Shown piece by piece: positions 52,233 through 61,337 of a stretch of DNA of 64,000 nt. The stretch is from NCBI RefSeq assembly GCF_003605645.1, contig NZ_QVMU01000017.1, forward strand, positions 1 through 64,000, written 5' to 3'. Positions within the stretch are counted from its first letter, which is position 1. Each line of letters begins with the position of its first letter. Source of the stretch: Vibrio sinensis. Lineage in GTDB: Bacteria; Pseudomonadota; Gammaproteobacteria; Enterobacterales; Vibrionaceae. The notes beneath the pieces are model-generated. The model saw only the letters and a list, made by a program, of their open reading frames with translations, was not told the DNA's origin and searched no databases. The translations under genes and the position numbers were made by a program.

Positions 52233-53162
52233 ATGAGCAGTTCTAATGCCTACCCTATTGGAATCGCGGGAATGAAATGGAACGATACTGATCGCCAAGC
52301 ATGGCGCGATTCAACATCGATTAAGCGAGAATATCAGCAAGAAGTCGTACCAAAAATCGAAGCACTACGTGCGCGTTTTGATGTTGAGCAGTACGGTGCA
52401 CTTTCTTATGATGAAAACCGCTTTCCGCTTTTTTGTATCAAGACCAAAACATGGGATGCCAATAAGCCTATCGTATTGATCACGGGTGGTGTCCATGGTT
52501 ATGAAACCAGCGGCGTTCACGGTGCACTTCAATTTGCCGATACGCAAGCTGAGAAGTATGCACAATATTTCAATATCATCATTGCGCCATGTGTGAGCCC
52601 TTGGGGTTATGAAACCATCAATCGTTGGAACCCACTTGCACTCGATCCTAACCGTTCTTTCTATGCCGATTCTCCAGCCGAAGAGTCTGCAAATATTATT
52701 AAACTGGTTAAGAGCTTAGACCAAGACGTGTTTATCCATTTCGACCTGCATGAAACGACTGACACCGATGAAACAGAGTTTCGACCAGCGCTATCTGCAA
52801 GAGATGGTATTGAGTATGTTCCAGGTACCATTCCAGATGGGTTTTACACCGTCGGTGATACAGATAATCCACAACTTGAATTTCAAGCCGCAGTGATTGA
52901 ATCTGTTCGTCAAGTCACTCATATCGCCCCTGCCGATGAGCACGGCCAGTTGATTGGATCCGACATGGTTCAAGATGGTGTCATCCTTTACCCTATGGAT
53001 GCTCTGGGCTTATGTGGCGGTGTAACGACTTGTGTATATGGCACAACGACAGAAGTTTACCCAGACAGCCCTACAGTGACTGATGGCGAATGTAACGATG
53101 CACAGGTGGCAGCAATTGTTGGTGGCCTAGATTACGTTCTGAGTGTGACTGAACGCACGTAA
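52233..53162 (+). CDS. M14 family metallocarboxypeptidase
   Basis: A 309-residue soluble enzyme of the zinc carboxypeptidase family. His88 and Glu91 lie in TGGVHGYETSG (HxxE), a third ligand histidine in FIHFDLHETTDTDE, and N/R substrate residues in LDPNRSF. It has no signal peptide, so a cytoplasmic role in peptide or acyl-amino-acid hydrolysis is likely. The ATG is preceded by AAAGGCACACATA; the longer frame starts at a non-ATG codon within the DUF808 promoter. Confidence 0.82.
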   Translation: MSSSNAYPIGIAGMKWNDTDRQAWRDSTSIKREYQQEVVPKIEALRARFDVEQYGALSYDENRFPLFCIKTKTWDANKPIVLITGGVHGYETSGVHGALQFADTQAEKYAQYFNIIIAPCVSPWGYETINRWNPLALDPNRSFYADSPAEESANIIKLVKSLDQDVFIHFDLHETTDTDETEFRPALSARDGIEYVPGTIPDGFYTVGDTDNPQLEFQAAVIESVRQVTHIAPADEHGQLIGSDMVQDGVILYPMDALGLCGGVTTCVYGTTTEVYPDSPTVTDGECNDAQVAAIVGGLDYVLSVTERT

Positions 53163-53189
53163 CACCTACTGCTACTCAAGATTAAAAAG

Positions 53190-53219
53190 AAAACAGCAAC
53201 TCATTTGAATTGCTGTTTT
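53190..53219. terminator. Bidirectional terminator
   Basis: AAAACAGCAA (53190-53199) and TTGCTGTTTT (53210-53219) form a perfect stem between the convergent peptidase and ligase genes, with a T-run after it. Confidence 0.85.
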
Positions 53220-53253
53220 TATTAAGTAGCATTAAAAGCTACGATATCAAAAG

Positions 53254-54855
53254 CTATAAATAGAGCCTGCGAAGTTCTTTCTTATCCACTTTGCCTACAC
53301 TGGTCTTCGCTATTTCTTCAACGAACTTAACTTTCAATAGCAATGCTTCTCTGGCGAGAATACCTTTGCTAATGAAATCTTTTGAAAAGCCAAGCAGTTC
53401 TTTTTCCGTGACTTGCATTCCCTCTTTAAGCGTGACAAGCGCAAGAGGTACTTCTCCCCACTTATTGTGAGGCATACCGATAACTGCGACTTCAGAAACT
53501 GTTTGATGTTGATGAAGAATGTCTTCAAGTTCCAGAGAACTCACCCATTCACCGGAGATTTTGATCATATCTTTAACCCGGTCGGTGATCTTAATAACCC
53601 CATCACTATCAATCGTCGCAACATCGCCTGTATGTAAATAACCTCCACGCCATAGCGCTTTAGAATTCTTGTTATCTTTGTAGTAACTAGGCGTTAACCA
53701 TGGTGCACGAACGACTATCTCACCGCTTGTTTCACCATCATGCGCGAGTTTATTCATATCTTCATCAACAATATGAGCCTCTACCATCGCAACTTTCTTA
53801 CCCGTCTTAGAACGATATTCCGCTTGTTGATCGAGTTCAAGTTCCAAGTATTCTGGGGTCAATTGTACGATAGAAAGAATTGGGCCACTTTCACTCATCC
53901 CATATCCGGCAAATACATCAATATCGCGTTCCAATGCTGATTTACATAACGCTTTAGGTAGAGCTGCCCCACCAATAACCACTTTCCAGCGTGAGAAATC
54001 CACTGACTTAGATTTAGGTGAGCTTAGCAGCAAATGTAAAATCGTCGGCACACAGTGCGAAAACGTCACTTGTTCTTGTTCAATCAGATTAAGCAGAACA
54101 TCTGGGATATACTTGCCTGGGTAAACTTGTTTAACCCCAAGCATGGTTGCCATATAGGGTAGCCCCCACGCATGTACGTGGAACATTGGCGTTATTGGCA
54201 TATAGATATCGTCTTGATGAAGTCTGCCTTGGACTGCATTTGTTCCAAGTGTACTCAGGATGCCAAGTGTGTGTAGAACTAATTGACGATGCGTAAAGAA
54301 AACCCCTTTAGGCATGCCCGTTGTACCTGTGGTGTAAAAGGTTGTCGCCACCGTATTTTCATCAAACTCAGGAAAGTCGAACTGTGCTGTTTCTTGCTCT
54401 AAAAGCTGTTCGTACTCACATTCTCCCTCATCACGCAACACAACATATTGAGTGACGGTATCAATACGGCCTTTAATCTGATCCAGAATAGGCAGAAACT
54501 CTTCATGGATGAGTAGGATGTCATCTTCTGCATGATCAATGGTATAAAGAATTTGTTCTGGGGACAGGCGCACGTTGATCATATGCAACTTCGCACCAAT
54601 CATTGGAATAGCAAAATAACACTCCAAATAACGATGTGAATCGTAATCCATAACGGCAACCGTATCGCCTTTTTTTACCCCCATTTTTGTCAAAGCATTA
54701 GCAAATTTCTTCACTCGTTCATGGAATGTTTTATAGCTATGACGGCGATGGTTTGCGTAGACGATCTCTTGTTCAGGATTGAAAGCCACTGGAGAAAAAA
54801 GCAGATTTTTAATTAGCAACTGGTAGTTAGATGGTTCATTAACGTATTGGTTCAT
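53254..54855 (-). CDS. Medium/long-chain fatty acyl-CoA ligase
   Basis: A 533-residue ANL-superfamily ligase: P-loop FYTTGTTGMPKGV, MFHVHAWGLPY, GYGMSESGP, YLHTGDVA, DRVKDMIKISGEWVSSLELED and the catalytic lysine in AKTSVGKVDKKELRRL. The sequence is typical of medium-chain fatty acid-CoA ligases of the AlkK type. It belongs to a different branch from the two ligases of the 7-17 kb island and has canonical motifs. The ATG follows GAAGAATCTAT. Monocistronic. Confidence 0.88.
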   Translation of the reverse strand: MNQYVNEPSNYQLLIKNLLFSPVAFNPEQEIVYANHRRHSYKTFHERVKKFANALTKMGVKKGDTVAVMDYDSHRYLECYFAIPMIGAKLHMINVRLSPEQILYTIDHAEDDILLIHEEFLPILDQIKGRIDTVTQYVVLRDEGECEYEQLLEQETAQFDFPEFDENTVATTFYTTGTTGMPKGVFFTHRQLVLHTLGILSTLGTNAVQGRLHQDDIYMPITPMFHVHAWGLPYMATMLGVKQVYPGKYIPDVLLNLIEQEQVTFSHCVPTILHLLLSSPKSKSVDFSRWKVVIGGAALPKALCKSALERDIDVFAGYGMSESGPILSIVQLTPEYLELELDQQAEYRSKTGKKVAMVEAHIVDEDMNKLAHDGETSGEIVVRAPWLTPSYYKDNKNSKALWRGGYLHTGDVATIDSDGVIKITDRVKDMIKISGEWVSSLELEDILHQHQTVSEVAVIGMPHNKWGEVPLALVTLKEGMQVTEKELLGFSKDFISKGILAREALLLKVKFVEEIAKTSVGKVDKKELRRLYL

Positions 54856-55356
54856 ATAGATTCTTCGTTATTTTTGTATTTGATTTTCAAAAAGCTCGCT
54901 CTACGTTTAACGAGCTTCATTTTGCTCTAAAGTGAACGATTCTTCTGTTCATCGCAATTAGGTTAGATCCCAACTGTTAAGCGGGTAAAGTTTTTTAATT
55001 TTAACACCAATCGGCAAGGGTCACCTTTAAAAGACCAAATTGACGATTGCATCGAGTAAAGAGCCTAAAAGTTGCGCTCAAACATGGTTATTTGTAACAG
55101 GTCGTAACGCATTAGAGCAGTAAACACTATTAGCTAGAGCGCCGAATATGGCGTCTTTCCTAGGGAAGTGGGAGTTTAACGGGTTACTCGCATTCATTTT
55201 GTTCACTAGAAAAATTTAACTATTGAGTAGACTGGATTGTTATCGCGGGAATATACTGCACGTCCTGTTTTAACGTTAGGAATACTTTGTGGACCCCAAC
55301 TCTAGTCGATTGTGTACACCCTTACTGGCATTATGTTACCAAGGGAGGACACAGCA
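54856..55356. other. Intergenic region before the CNNM pair
   Basis: A 501-base gap with the ligase promoter on the left and the CNNM operon leader on the right. I looked for a Mg2+- or Mn2+-sensing riboswitch and saw no recognisable M-box or yybP-ykoY core. No ORF is convincing. Confidence 0.45.
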
Positions 55357-56733
55357 ATGATTGAGCCCATTCTTACCCTTCTATTCGGCATTTTCTTCAT
55401 CTTAGCTATTATTGCGCTAAACGGTTATTTCGTTGCCCAAGAATTTGCTTATATGGCCGTCGACCGAGCAAAACTCGCAACCTTAGCAGCCGCTGGCGAT
55501 GAAGCAGCAAAACGCGCTCTCGCAGTAACAAAACGTACTAGCTTTATGCTATCTGGTGCCCAGCTAGGGATTACAGTGACTGGCCTCGTATTGGGTTTTG
55601 TCGCGGAACCTCTCGTCGGACAATCGATGGGCGTTCTATTACAGACCTTTGGCTTATCACTTGAAGCTGGTATCGCAATTGGTACTGTTATCACTCTCGC
55701 CATTGCCATGGTTGTGCAAATGATTATGGGTGAGCTTTACCCTAAAAACCTTGCGATTGCGAACGCTGAGCCAATGTCTCGAATGATGTCTCGCTCAACT
55801 CTGCTTTATATGTCTATGTTTGGCTGGATCATCAGCTTTTTCGACAAATCCGCTAACCTCCTTCTTCGCGCTGTTCGTATCGAACCTGTGCATGATCTCG
55901 ATGTGAGTGCTTCAGAGGAAGACTTACATCACATCATCGCCAACTCACGCGATAGCGGTGATTTACCTGTCGAACTGTCACTGATGATGGATCGTATTCT
56001 TGATTTCCCAGAGCGCGATGTAGAACACGCTATGGTGCCTCGTTCGCAAGTGGATTGGGTTGAACCAGAAACCACATTGACAGAGCTCTTATCGCTCATG
56101 GCTCAGGCGCACACTCGCTACCCTGTAATCAATGATGATGACGCTCCAGTCGGTGTAGTTCATTTATCGGATGTGCTAGCGCGAATAGATGCTGGAAATG
56201 CTGATGATACCGTCGCGGCAGTGATGCGTCCTGCGACTGTCCTACCAACTCTTATGCGATTGCCTGATGCACTTGATCAACTGGTCACTTCAACCAATCA
56301 ACTTGCCTGTGTTATCGATGAGTACGGCGGTTTTGCTGGCGTGCTAACCATTGAAGATCTAGCGATGGAAATCGTTGGTGAAATCACCGACGAGCATGAT
56401 GAAGATAACGGCGATGCTGTTGTGTCTGAAAGCGGTAATGTTTGGTTGATGGAAGGCGATGTCCATATTGATGAAGTCGAGCGTGCAATTGGCTATGACC
56501 TGCCGCGTGGTGATGTAGAAACGATTGCAGGAATGCTGATTGCCGAACGTGGTGCGCTTCCAGCAGAGGGCGATACAGTGATTATTGCGCTTCCGATCGA
56601 TCCATCAGAACTTGCTTCGGGTGAGCCGATAATGCGACACCTCGAGGTTGATGTGTTACGTATTGAGCGACATGTACCTACCGAGGTGCGTGTAAAACTG
56701 GTAGAGCAAGCTATCGTGGAGGATGAAGCATGA
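55357..56733 (+). CDS. CNNM/CorC-family transport protein (hemolysin C-like)
   Basis: A 458-residue membrane protein: a DUF21 domain with about four TM helices (residues 1-190, GAQLGITVTGLVLGFVAEP, MGELYPKNLAIANAEP), a CBS pair (DRILDFPERDVEHAMVPRSQVD to IEDLAMEIVGEI) and a C-terminal CorC/HlyC domain (VWLMEGDVHIDEVERAIGYDLP). The family mediates or regulates Mg2+ or cobalt transport. The ATG follows GGGAGGACACAGCA. It overlaps the next gene in ATGA. Confidence 0.88.
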   Translation: MIEPILTLLFGIFFILAIIALNGYFVAQEFAYMAVDRAKLATLAAAGDEAAKRALAVTKRTSFMLSGAQLGITVTGLVLGFVAEPLVGQSMGVLLQTFGLSLEAGIAIGTVITLAIAMVVQMIMGELYPKNLAIANAEPMSRMMSRSTLLYMSMFGWIISFFDKSANLLLRAVRIEPVHDLDVSASEEDLHHIIANSRDSGDLPVELSLMMDRILDFPERDVEHAMVPRSQVDWVEPETTLTELLSLMAQAHTRYPVINDDDAPVGVVHLSDVLARIDAGNADDTVAAVMRPATVLPTLMRLPDALDQLVTSTNQLACVIDEYGGFAGVLTIEDLAMEIVGEITDEHDEDNGDAVVSESGNVWLMEGDVHIDEVERAIGYDLPRGDVETIAGMLIAERGALPAEGDTVIIALPIDPSELASGEPIMRHLEVDVLRIERHVPTEVRVKLVEQAIVEDEA

Positions 56734-57746
56734 CCGATCCTTTGATTGTTACCCTAGTAACAACAGCTCTAATTATATTGAGTGGTTTTTTCGTCATCAT
56801 CGAATTTGCTTTGATGGGTGCTCGCCGACACCGACTTGAAGAGATCGCTGTTGAAAGTGCGTCAGCGCGAGCTGCGCTGCGTGGTATGAATGACTTAACA
56901 CTAATGTTGGCTGGTGCCCAATTAGGTATCACGTTCTGTACGTTTGCGTTGGGTGCGGTAACTAAGCCTGCTGTCGATCTTTGGGTTGGCCCTGTATTTC
57001 TTGCTATGGGCTTGCCTTATTGGGCTGCTGATGCTGCAGCATTTGGTTTTGCGCTATTTGTTGTCACGTTCTTACACTTAGTCGTTGGTGAAATGGCGCC
57101 AAAATCTTGGTCCATTGCGCATCCAGAAAAATCAGCGTTGGCAATTGGTATCATTGCTCGAGCTTACGTTTGGCCGCTACGTCCACTGCTAAACTGGATC
57201 AACAGCATTGCTAACCGCTTAGTAAAAGCATCAGGTGTAGAACCAGTGGAAAGCGCAGCTGTCGGCGGACAAGATGTTGATACTATTCGTCAATTAGTTG
57301 AACACTCTGGCAAAGTAGGGACGCTAAATCCGAGCACTCAAAAGCAACTATCTGGTCTAATCGACTTGAGCTCAATCCCGGTTGAAACCTTGGTCACTGA
57401 AGGCCAGGTAATGGCTCATGTAGACAAGAACGCAACAGTCGCCGATGTGCGTGCTGCCGCGATGGAATCAGGACATTTACGTATTCTTGTATACGGAAAA
57501 AGCGGCCTGAAGCCATTGGTCGTTCATGTTCGTGACACGTTACTGGAGCCAGCAGATAAACCAGCAAGAGAAGTCGCGCGCAATGCGTACGTGCTTAATT
57601 CAGAAACTCCTGTCTATGAAGCCCTTGCCCGTATGCGTAAAGCTAGCGTTCAATTAGCGGTAGTGAGTAAGAACGGAAAAATGGTGGGGGTTGTCACCCT
57701 CGCGGATATTTTAAAACGAGTTCTTCCAACAACTGTGACTGGATAA
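56730..57746 (+). CDS. Second CNNM-family protein, lacking the CorC domain
   Basis: A 338-residue paralogue of the upstream gene: DUF21 membrane domain (GAQLGITFCTFALGAVTKP, VGEMAPKSWSIAHPEK), then a CBS pair with a degenerate first half, ending after the second CBS (VVSKNGKMVGVVTLADILKRVLP). The C-terminal CorC domain is missing, so it may work only as a heteromer with the upstream protein (inference). GGAGGATGAAGC precedes the ATG, which overlaps the previous stop. Confidence 0.87.
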   Translation: MTDPLIVTLVTTALIILSGFFVIIEFALMGARRHRLEEIAVESASARAALRGMNDLTLMLAGAQLGITFCTFALGAVTKPAVDLWVGPVFLAMGLPYWAADAAAFGFALFVVTFLHLVVGEMAPKSWSIAHPEKSALAIGIIARAYVWPLRPLLNWINSIANRLVKASGVEPVESAAVGGQDVDTIRQLVEHSGKVGTLNPSTQKQLSGLIDLSSIPVETLVTEGQVMAHVDKNATVADVRAAAMESGHLRILVYGKSGLKPLVVHVRDTLLEPADKPAREVARNAYVLNSETPVYEALARMRKASVQLAVVSKNGKMVGVVTLADILKRVLPTTVTG

Positions 57747-57800
57747 CGTTCGCTATCACAATGCACCTACTTCAAATTCGAAATTGATGCTTAAAACACA

Positions 57801-57825
57801 AAACGCCACATATCCTGTGGCGTTT
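57801..57825 (+). terminator. Terminator of the CNNM operon
   Basis: AAACGCCACA-TATCC-TGTGGCGTTT with a T6 tail, 55 bases after the stop. Confidence 0.92.
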
Positions 57826-57856
57826 TTTATTTCTAATCTTTTGCGACAATTTTTTA

Positions 57857-57867
57857 CAAGGACAGTC
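57857..57867 (-). repeat. REP-like motif, left inverted copy
   Basis: CAAGGACAGTC, the reverse complement of GACTGTCCTTG, which occurs on the plus strand at 59325-59335 and 46575-46585. The copies at 57857 and 59325 flank the RAYT gene in inverted orientation. Confidence 0.55.
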
Positions 57868-57924
57868 GCTACAACTGGTTTAGAACAGACGACTTAGAAA
57901 AGACTGTTACTGTAAGACGTCACA

Positions 57925-57964
57925 CACTTTTTCGCTTTTTCGCTTTTTCGCTTTTTCACTTTTT
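57925..57964 (+). repeat. 8-bp tandem repeat, five units
   Basis: CACTTTTT-CGCTTTTT-CGCTTTTT-CGCTTTTT-CACTTTTT: the three inner units are identical and the outer two differ by one base. It lies 134 bp upstream of the transposase start and is the only such microsatellite in the window. Confidence 0.9.
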
Positions 57965-58098
57965 AAAAGGACACACACTATAAAGTAAGCAAAGTATGGA
58001 TTGCTGTTAACTCTGTTGTAAGTTGGAATCTTCAATCTTGCTGTTGTTTGTAGTCTATTTATGCTGAATGAACAAAGCACAACAACCGAAATTCAAAG

Positions 58099-59061
58099 AT
58101 GACGACAGCCAGAAAACAGCAAATCTCAGTCGATGTAACACCGTATTACCATTGCGTTTCTCGCTGCGTTAGACGTAGTTTTTTATGTGGTGTTAATCCG
58201 TTAACTGAACAAAATTACGAGCATCGTCGTGACTGGATAGAACAAAAAATATATGCGCTATCTCAAGTCTACTGCATTGATATCTGCGCTTACGCAATCA
58301 TGAGTAATCACTATCATTTGGTTGTGCACATCAATAGAGACAAAGCATTAGCTCTGTCCAATCACGAAATCATTGAGCGCTGGCAACAAAACCATAAACT
58401 TCCAGTTATAATAGAACGTTGGTTAAGCGGACAATTGGCCTCCGATACAGAAAAAGAAGCGTGTATAGCGATAATCGATTCTTGGCGCTCACGCTTGTGG
58501 AACCTAAGTTGGTATATGAAAGAGCTCAACTTTGATATCGCTTGCCAAGCCAATCGGGAAGATGAGTGTCGAGGGCACTTTTGGGAGAGTCGTTTTAAAA
58601 GCCAAGCTTTGCTGGATGAACAGGCTTTAATCGCTGCGATGGCTTATGTCGACTTAAATCCATTGAGAGCGGGTGTAGCTGCAACACCTGAAGCATCAGT
58701 GTTCACTTCTATTCGGGCGAGATTAGAGGCCTTAAACCATCAGCAAGAAACTGCGCCTTGTCTTCACCCATTCATCGATAACCTAACCAATGACAAACGA
58801 GACGGTATCCCATTTCGCTTAATGGATTATATTGAATTGGTTGACTGGACTGCGCGCCAATATCGAGAGGGAAAAGCTTGTTTAAACATCACGTCACCAC
58901 CAATCTTACAACGGCTCAATATAAACCAAAGTAATTGGCTGAAAGCTTGCTCTGAATTGGAAAAGCATCGAAGTTCTGCTGTGGGCTGCATTCAGGATCT
59001 AAGAGCAGTTAAAAATGCTTTAAATAAAAAACGGATACATCTATTTCGTTTGGATGGATGA
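58099..59061 (+). CDS. REP-associated tyrosine transposase (RAYT, Y1/IS200-like)
   Basis: A 320-residue HUH-superfamily Y1 transposase: N-terminal TPYYHCVSRCVRRSFLCG, the metal-binding HxH in MSNHYHLVVH, and the RAYT-type catalytic tyrosine region SWYMKELNFDIACQANRE with GHFWESRFKSQALLDEQAL, then AYVDLNPLRAG. RAYTs are domesticated single-copy relatives of IS200/IS605 transposases that process REP sequences. Inverted TGTCC-type motifs flank the gene. There is no strong ribosome site at the first ATG. Confidence 0.9.
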   Translation: MTTARKQQISVDVTPYYHCVSRCVRRSFLCGVNPLTEQNYEHRRDWIEQKIYALSQVYCIDICAYAIMSNHYHLVVHINRDKALALSNHEIIERWQQNHKLPVIIERWLSGQLASDTEKEACIAIIDSWRSRLWNLSWYMKELNFDIACQANREDECRGHFWESRFKSQALLDEQALIAAMAYVDLNPLRAGVAATPEASVFTSIRARLEALNHQQETAPCLHPFIDNLTNDKRDGIPFRLMDYIELVDWTARQYREGKACLNITSPPILQRLNINQSNWLKACSELEKHRSSAVGCIQDLRAVKNALNKKRIHLFRLDG

Positions 59062-59409
59062 ACGACTTATCACCGATTTACATCTAAACATAAATCTTTT
59101 TAAGAACGATACACCGGTTTCTGTATCTCTACCCTCGGGTTGTTATTAACCAACACTCCCCGCTTTATCGCAATACAGACAAGTTTGCACTTATGCCCCA
59201 AAATCCATACTTTCAAAGCAAGTCATTTTATAAATAAGCATAACGCCATCTCCTTATCTCTCTTTATCATGTCTGTCCTTATTAAACACTTATTAAACAG
59301 TCAATATTCACATCCACTTGCAGTGACTGTCCTTGAAAAACAGTTCTGGAAGTTCTTGTGCCTGTCCCGAATGCTTGAATACTTTTTGTCCTTGTAAGGC
59401 AACAGTTAG
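59062..59409. other. Region between RAYT and AraC genes
   Basis: Non-coding apart from the REP-like motifs. I see no further gene. Confidence 0.5.
59325..59368 (+). repeat. REP-like motifs, right copies
   Basis: GACTGTCCTTG (59325-59335) and GTGCCTGTCCC (59358-59368), exact repeats of words at 46.5 kb. A related TGTCTGTCCTT lies at about 59269 and TTTGTCCTTGT near 59386. Confidence 0.6.
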
Positions 59410-60198
59410 TTATATCAACTTGTTCTTATATTGTTCTGGTGTCTGTCCCGAATATTTTTTGAACATAGCGATGAACGGACTGGCTTGGTTATAACCTAAT
59501 GTGAACGCGACTTCTTTCACTGAGTGGCCTTTACGTAGCAGCTCCATGGAGTATAGATAACGAACTCTTAAGCGCCACTCAGTAAAGCTCATGCCCAATT
59601 CACTCTGACAATGGCGAGCCAAAGTGCGCTCGGTAGTATGAACTCGCTCAGCCCACTGAGCGAGACTCGTGTTATCTGTCGGATTCTCTTCAACGGCTGT
59701 CAAAATAGAAGATAAATACTTGTGATTACTCGATGGTAAAAAGTGATGTTGAGTATCACGAGTGGCCAGTTGGTCAAGCATTACTTGCGCCAATCGCTTG
59801 TCTGGATCAGTTTGGGCAACGTTTATCTTTCGGCGACGAAAATCATCAACAATAGCTGAAGCAATATGCGTCACCTTAATTAAGCTTGTATAGTCTGGAA
59901 AGCTATGAGTCATATCAAGTGCAATGTTCAATGAACAGTAAGATAAGGGTTTACGATTATAGCTAGTGTGCATTACGCCTGGTGGTACCCAAATCGCTAG
60001 ATGAGGAGGAGCAAGAAAACGCGTACCTTCGGCCTCCATCTCTAAAATTCCGCCACTGATGAGTTGAACTTGCCCCCATGGATGACAGTGCATTCGAGTT
60101 TCTGTGTTCGATAGGAATGCTTCAAAATTCATAAACACATCTGATGGCGCTTTATCGATTGATAAGGATGGATGAAGGTGTTTCGCTGATTTCCTCAA
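59410..60198 (-). CDS. AraC-family transcriptional regulator with cupin sensor
   Basis: A 262-residue regulator. The N-terminal cupin (METRMHCHPWGQ-like block TETRMHCHPWGQVQLISGG, then FLAPPHLAIWVPPGVMH) is followed by a double helix-turn-helix (LAQWAERVHTTERTLARHCQ and SVKEVAFTLGYNQASPFIAMFKKYSGQTPEQY). The start is the TTG at 60196-60198 preceded by AGGAAGACAAGT; this fits the homologous N-terminus better than an upstream GTG or ATG, which would leave almost no promoter space. It is divergent from the EamA exporter it probably controls. Confidence 0.82.
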   Translation of the reverse strand: MRKSAKHLHPSLSIDKAPSDVFMNFEAFLSNTETRMHCHPWGQVQLISGGILEMEAEGTRFLAPPHLAIWVPPGVMHTSYNRKPLSYCSLNIALDMTHSFPDYTSLIKVTHIASAIVDDFRRRKINVAQTDPDKRLAQVMLDQLATRDTQHHFLPSSNHKYLSSILTAVEENPTDNTSLAQWAERVHTTERTLARHCQSELGMSFTEWRLRVRYLYSMELLRKGHSVKEVAFTLGYNQASPFIAMFKKYSGQTPEQYKNKLI

Positions 60199-60297
60199 AC
60201 TTGTCTTCCTATAGCGCCTAATGTCTTTCCAGAGATATCTACAATTATATAGACCTGTCACACTACGCGCCATTGAGAATATTGCGACGAGGCTCAC

Positions 60298-61197
60298 ATG
60301 ATCTATCTATTGCCATTAATTACCGTTTTTATTTGGGGCGGTAATATTGTTATTAATAAAATGGCATCGGAAGTCATTGAACCGAGCGCGATGAGCTTTT
60401 ATCGCTGGTTGATTGCAATTGTGATTTTGACCCCATTTTGTCTACCTAAAGTGATCCGTCGTTGGGCTTCAATTAAACCATACTTAGGTAAACTGGCGTT
60501 CTTGGCTCTATTGGGCATGGCGCTCAACCAATCACTTGGTTATTACGCTGCGCTCACAACCTCTGCCTCTAACATGTCTCTCATTAGCTCGCTTGTGCCA
60601 CTAATGAGTGTATTTCTTAGTGTCCCTTTACTCGGCAAATCGATTTCAAAACTCAGCATCATTGGTGGGGTTTTATCACTCACTGGATTAGCATATATGC
60701 TTGGCCAAGGTGATATTGCATTCTTTATGCATCAAGAAATCACCCAAGGTGACATAATGATCCTAATTGCATCTGCGCTTTATGCCACTTACTGCGTTTT
60801 ATTAAAACGCTGGAAAATGCCGTTATCAAGTTGGACGCTTGTCTATACGCAAGGTTCATTTGCTTTACTGATGCTAACCCCTCTTTGGTTAACTAGCGAT
60901 CAGCTCTTACCGACCGAGGCTTCTATCCCTATGATCGGCTATGCTTCGCTTGCCGCATCAGTCATTGCCCCTTGGTTATGGATTCGTTCTATTGATGCCA
61001 TTGGCGCTGACTCAAGTGCTATGTTCATGAACTTGCTGCCCGTCGTAGCGGTTTCTTTGGCAGCGACACTATTAGGCGAAACAGTACATAGTTACCACTT
61101 GATTGGTGGGTTGATGGTGATTACTGGGGTAATCTTGTCGCAAATTAAAACGTCTCGTAAGCCTATCACTCCTATTCCTCATCCTGATAGCATCTAA
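60298..61197 (+). CDS. EamA/DMT-family transporter
   Basis: A 299-residue drug/metabolite transporter with ten TM helices in two EamA repeats (FIWGGNIVINKMASEVIEPSAMSFYRW and QGDIMILIASALYATYCVLLKRWK). Substrates of such exporters are usually amino acids or metabolites; none can be named here. The ATG follows CGAGGCTCAC. The adjacent divergent AraC gene suggests inducible expression. Confidence 0.87.
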   Translation: MIYLLPLITVFIWGGNIVINKMASEVIEPSAMSFYRWLIAIVILTPFCLPKVIRRWASIKPYLGKLAFLALLGMALNQSLGYYAALTTSASNMSLISSLVPLMSVFLSVPLLGKSISKLSIIGGVLSLTGLAYMLGQGDIAFFMHQEITQGDIMILIASALYATYCVLLKRWKMPLSSWTLVYTQGSFALLMLTPLWLTSDQLLPTEASIPMIGYASLAASVIAPWLWIRSIDAIGADSSAMFMNLLPVVAVSLAATLLGETVHSYHLIGGLMVITGVILSQIKTSRKPITPIPHPDSI

Positions 61198-61261
61198 TAA
61201 ACTGAAGCCGCAGCAGTATTGGCTGACTGCGTTTTCGATTTTCATGAATAAAGAGTACAAA

Positions 61262-61300
61262 AAAAATACGCCGACAATATTCCACTGTCGGCGTATTTTT
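61262..61300. terminator. Bidirectional terminator
   Basis: AAAAATACGCCGACA (61262-61276) and TGTCGGCGTATTTTT (61286-61300), a perfect 15-bp stem between the convergent EamA and MOSC genes. Confidence 0.93.
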
Positions 61301-61337
61301 CATTTAAATATTGATGAAGATCTACCTGTAGCCCAAA

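Larger units (their letters stand above)
57747..58098. other. RAYT upstream region
   Basis: Contains the CNNM terminator, an inverted copy of the REP-like motif (57857-57867) and a five-unit 8-bp tandem repeat (57925-57964). No other gene is seen. Confidence 0.6.

Noticed and set aside
55000..55356. Metal-sensing riboswitch before the CNNM genes
   Set aside because: No M-box or yybP-ykoY consensus core could be found by eye, and no terminator hairpin precedes the start.
59437..59451. Apparent extra REP motif copy TGGTGTCTGTCCCGA inside the AraC gene
   Set aside because: It encodes SGQTP of the conserved AraC C-terminal signature KKYSGQTPEQY, so the match to the intergenic copy at 46590 is probably coincidence of protein conservation.
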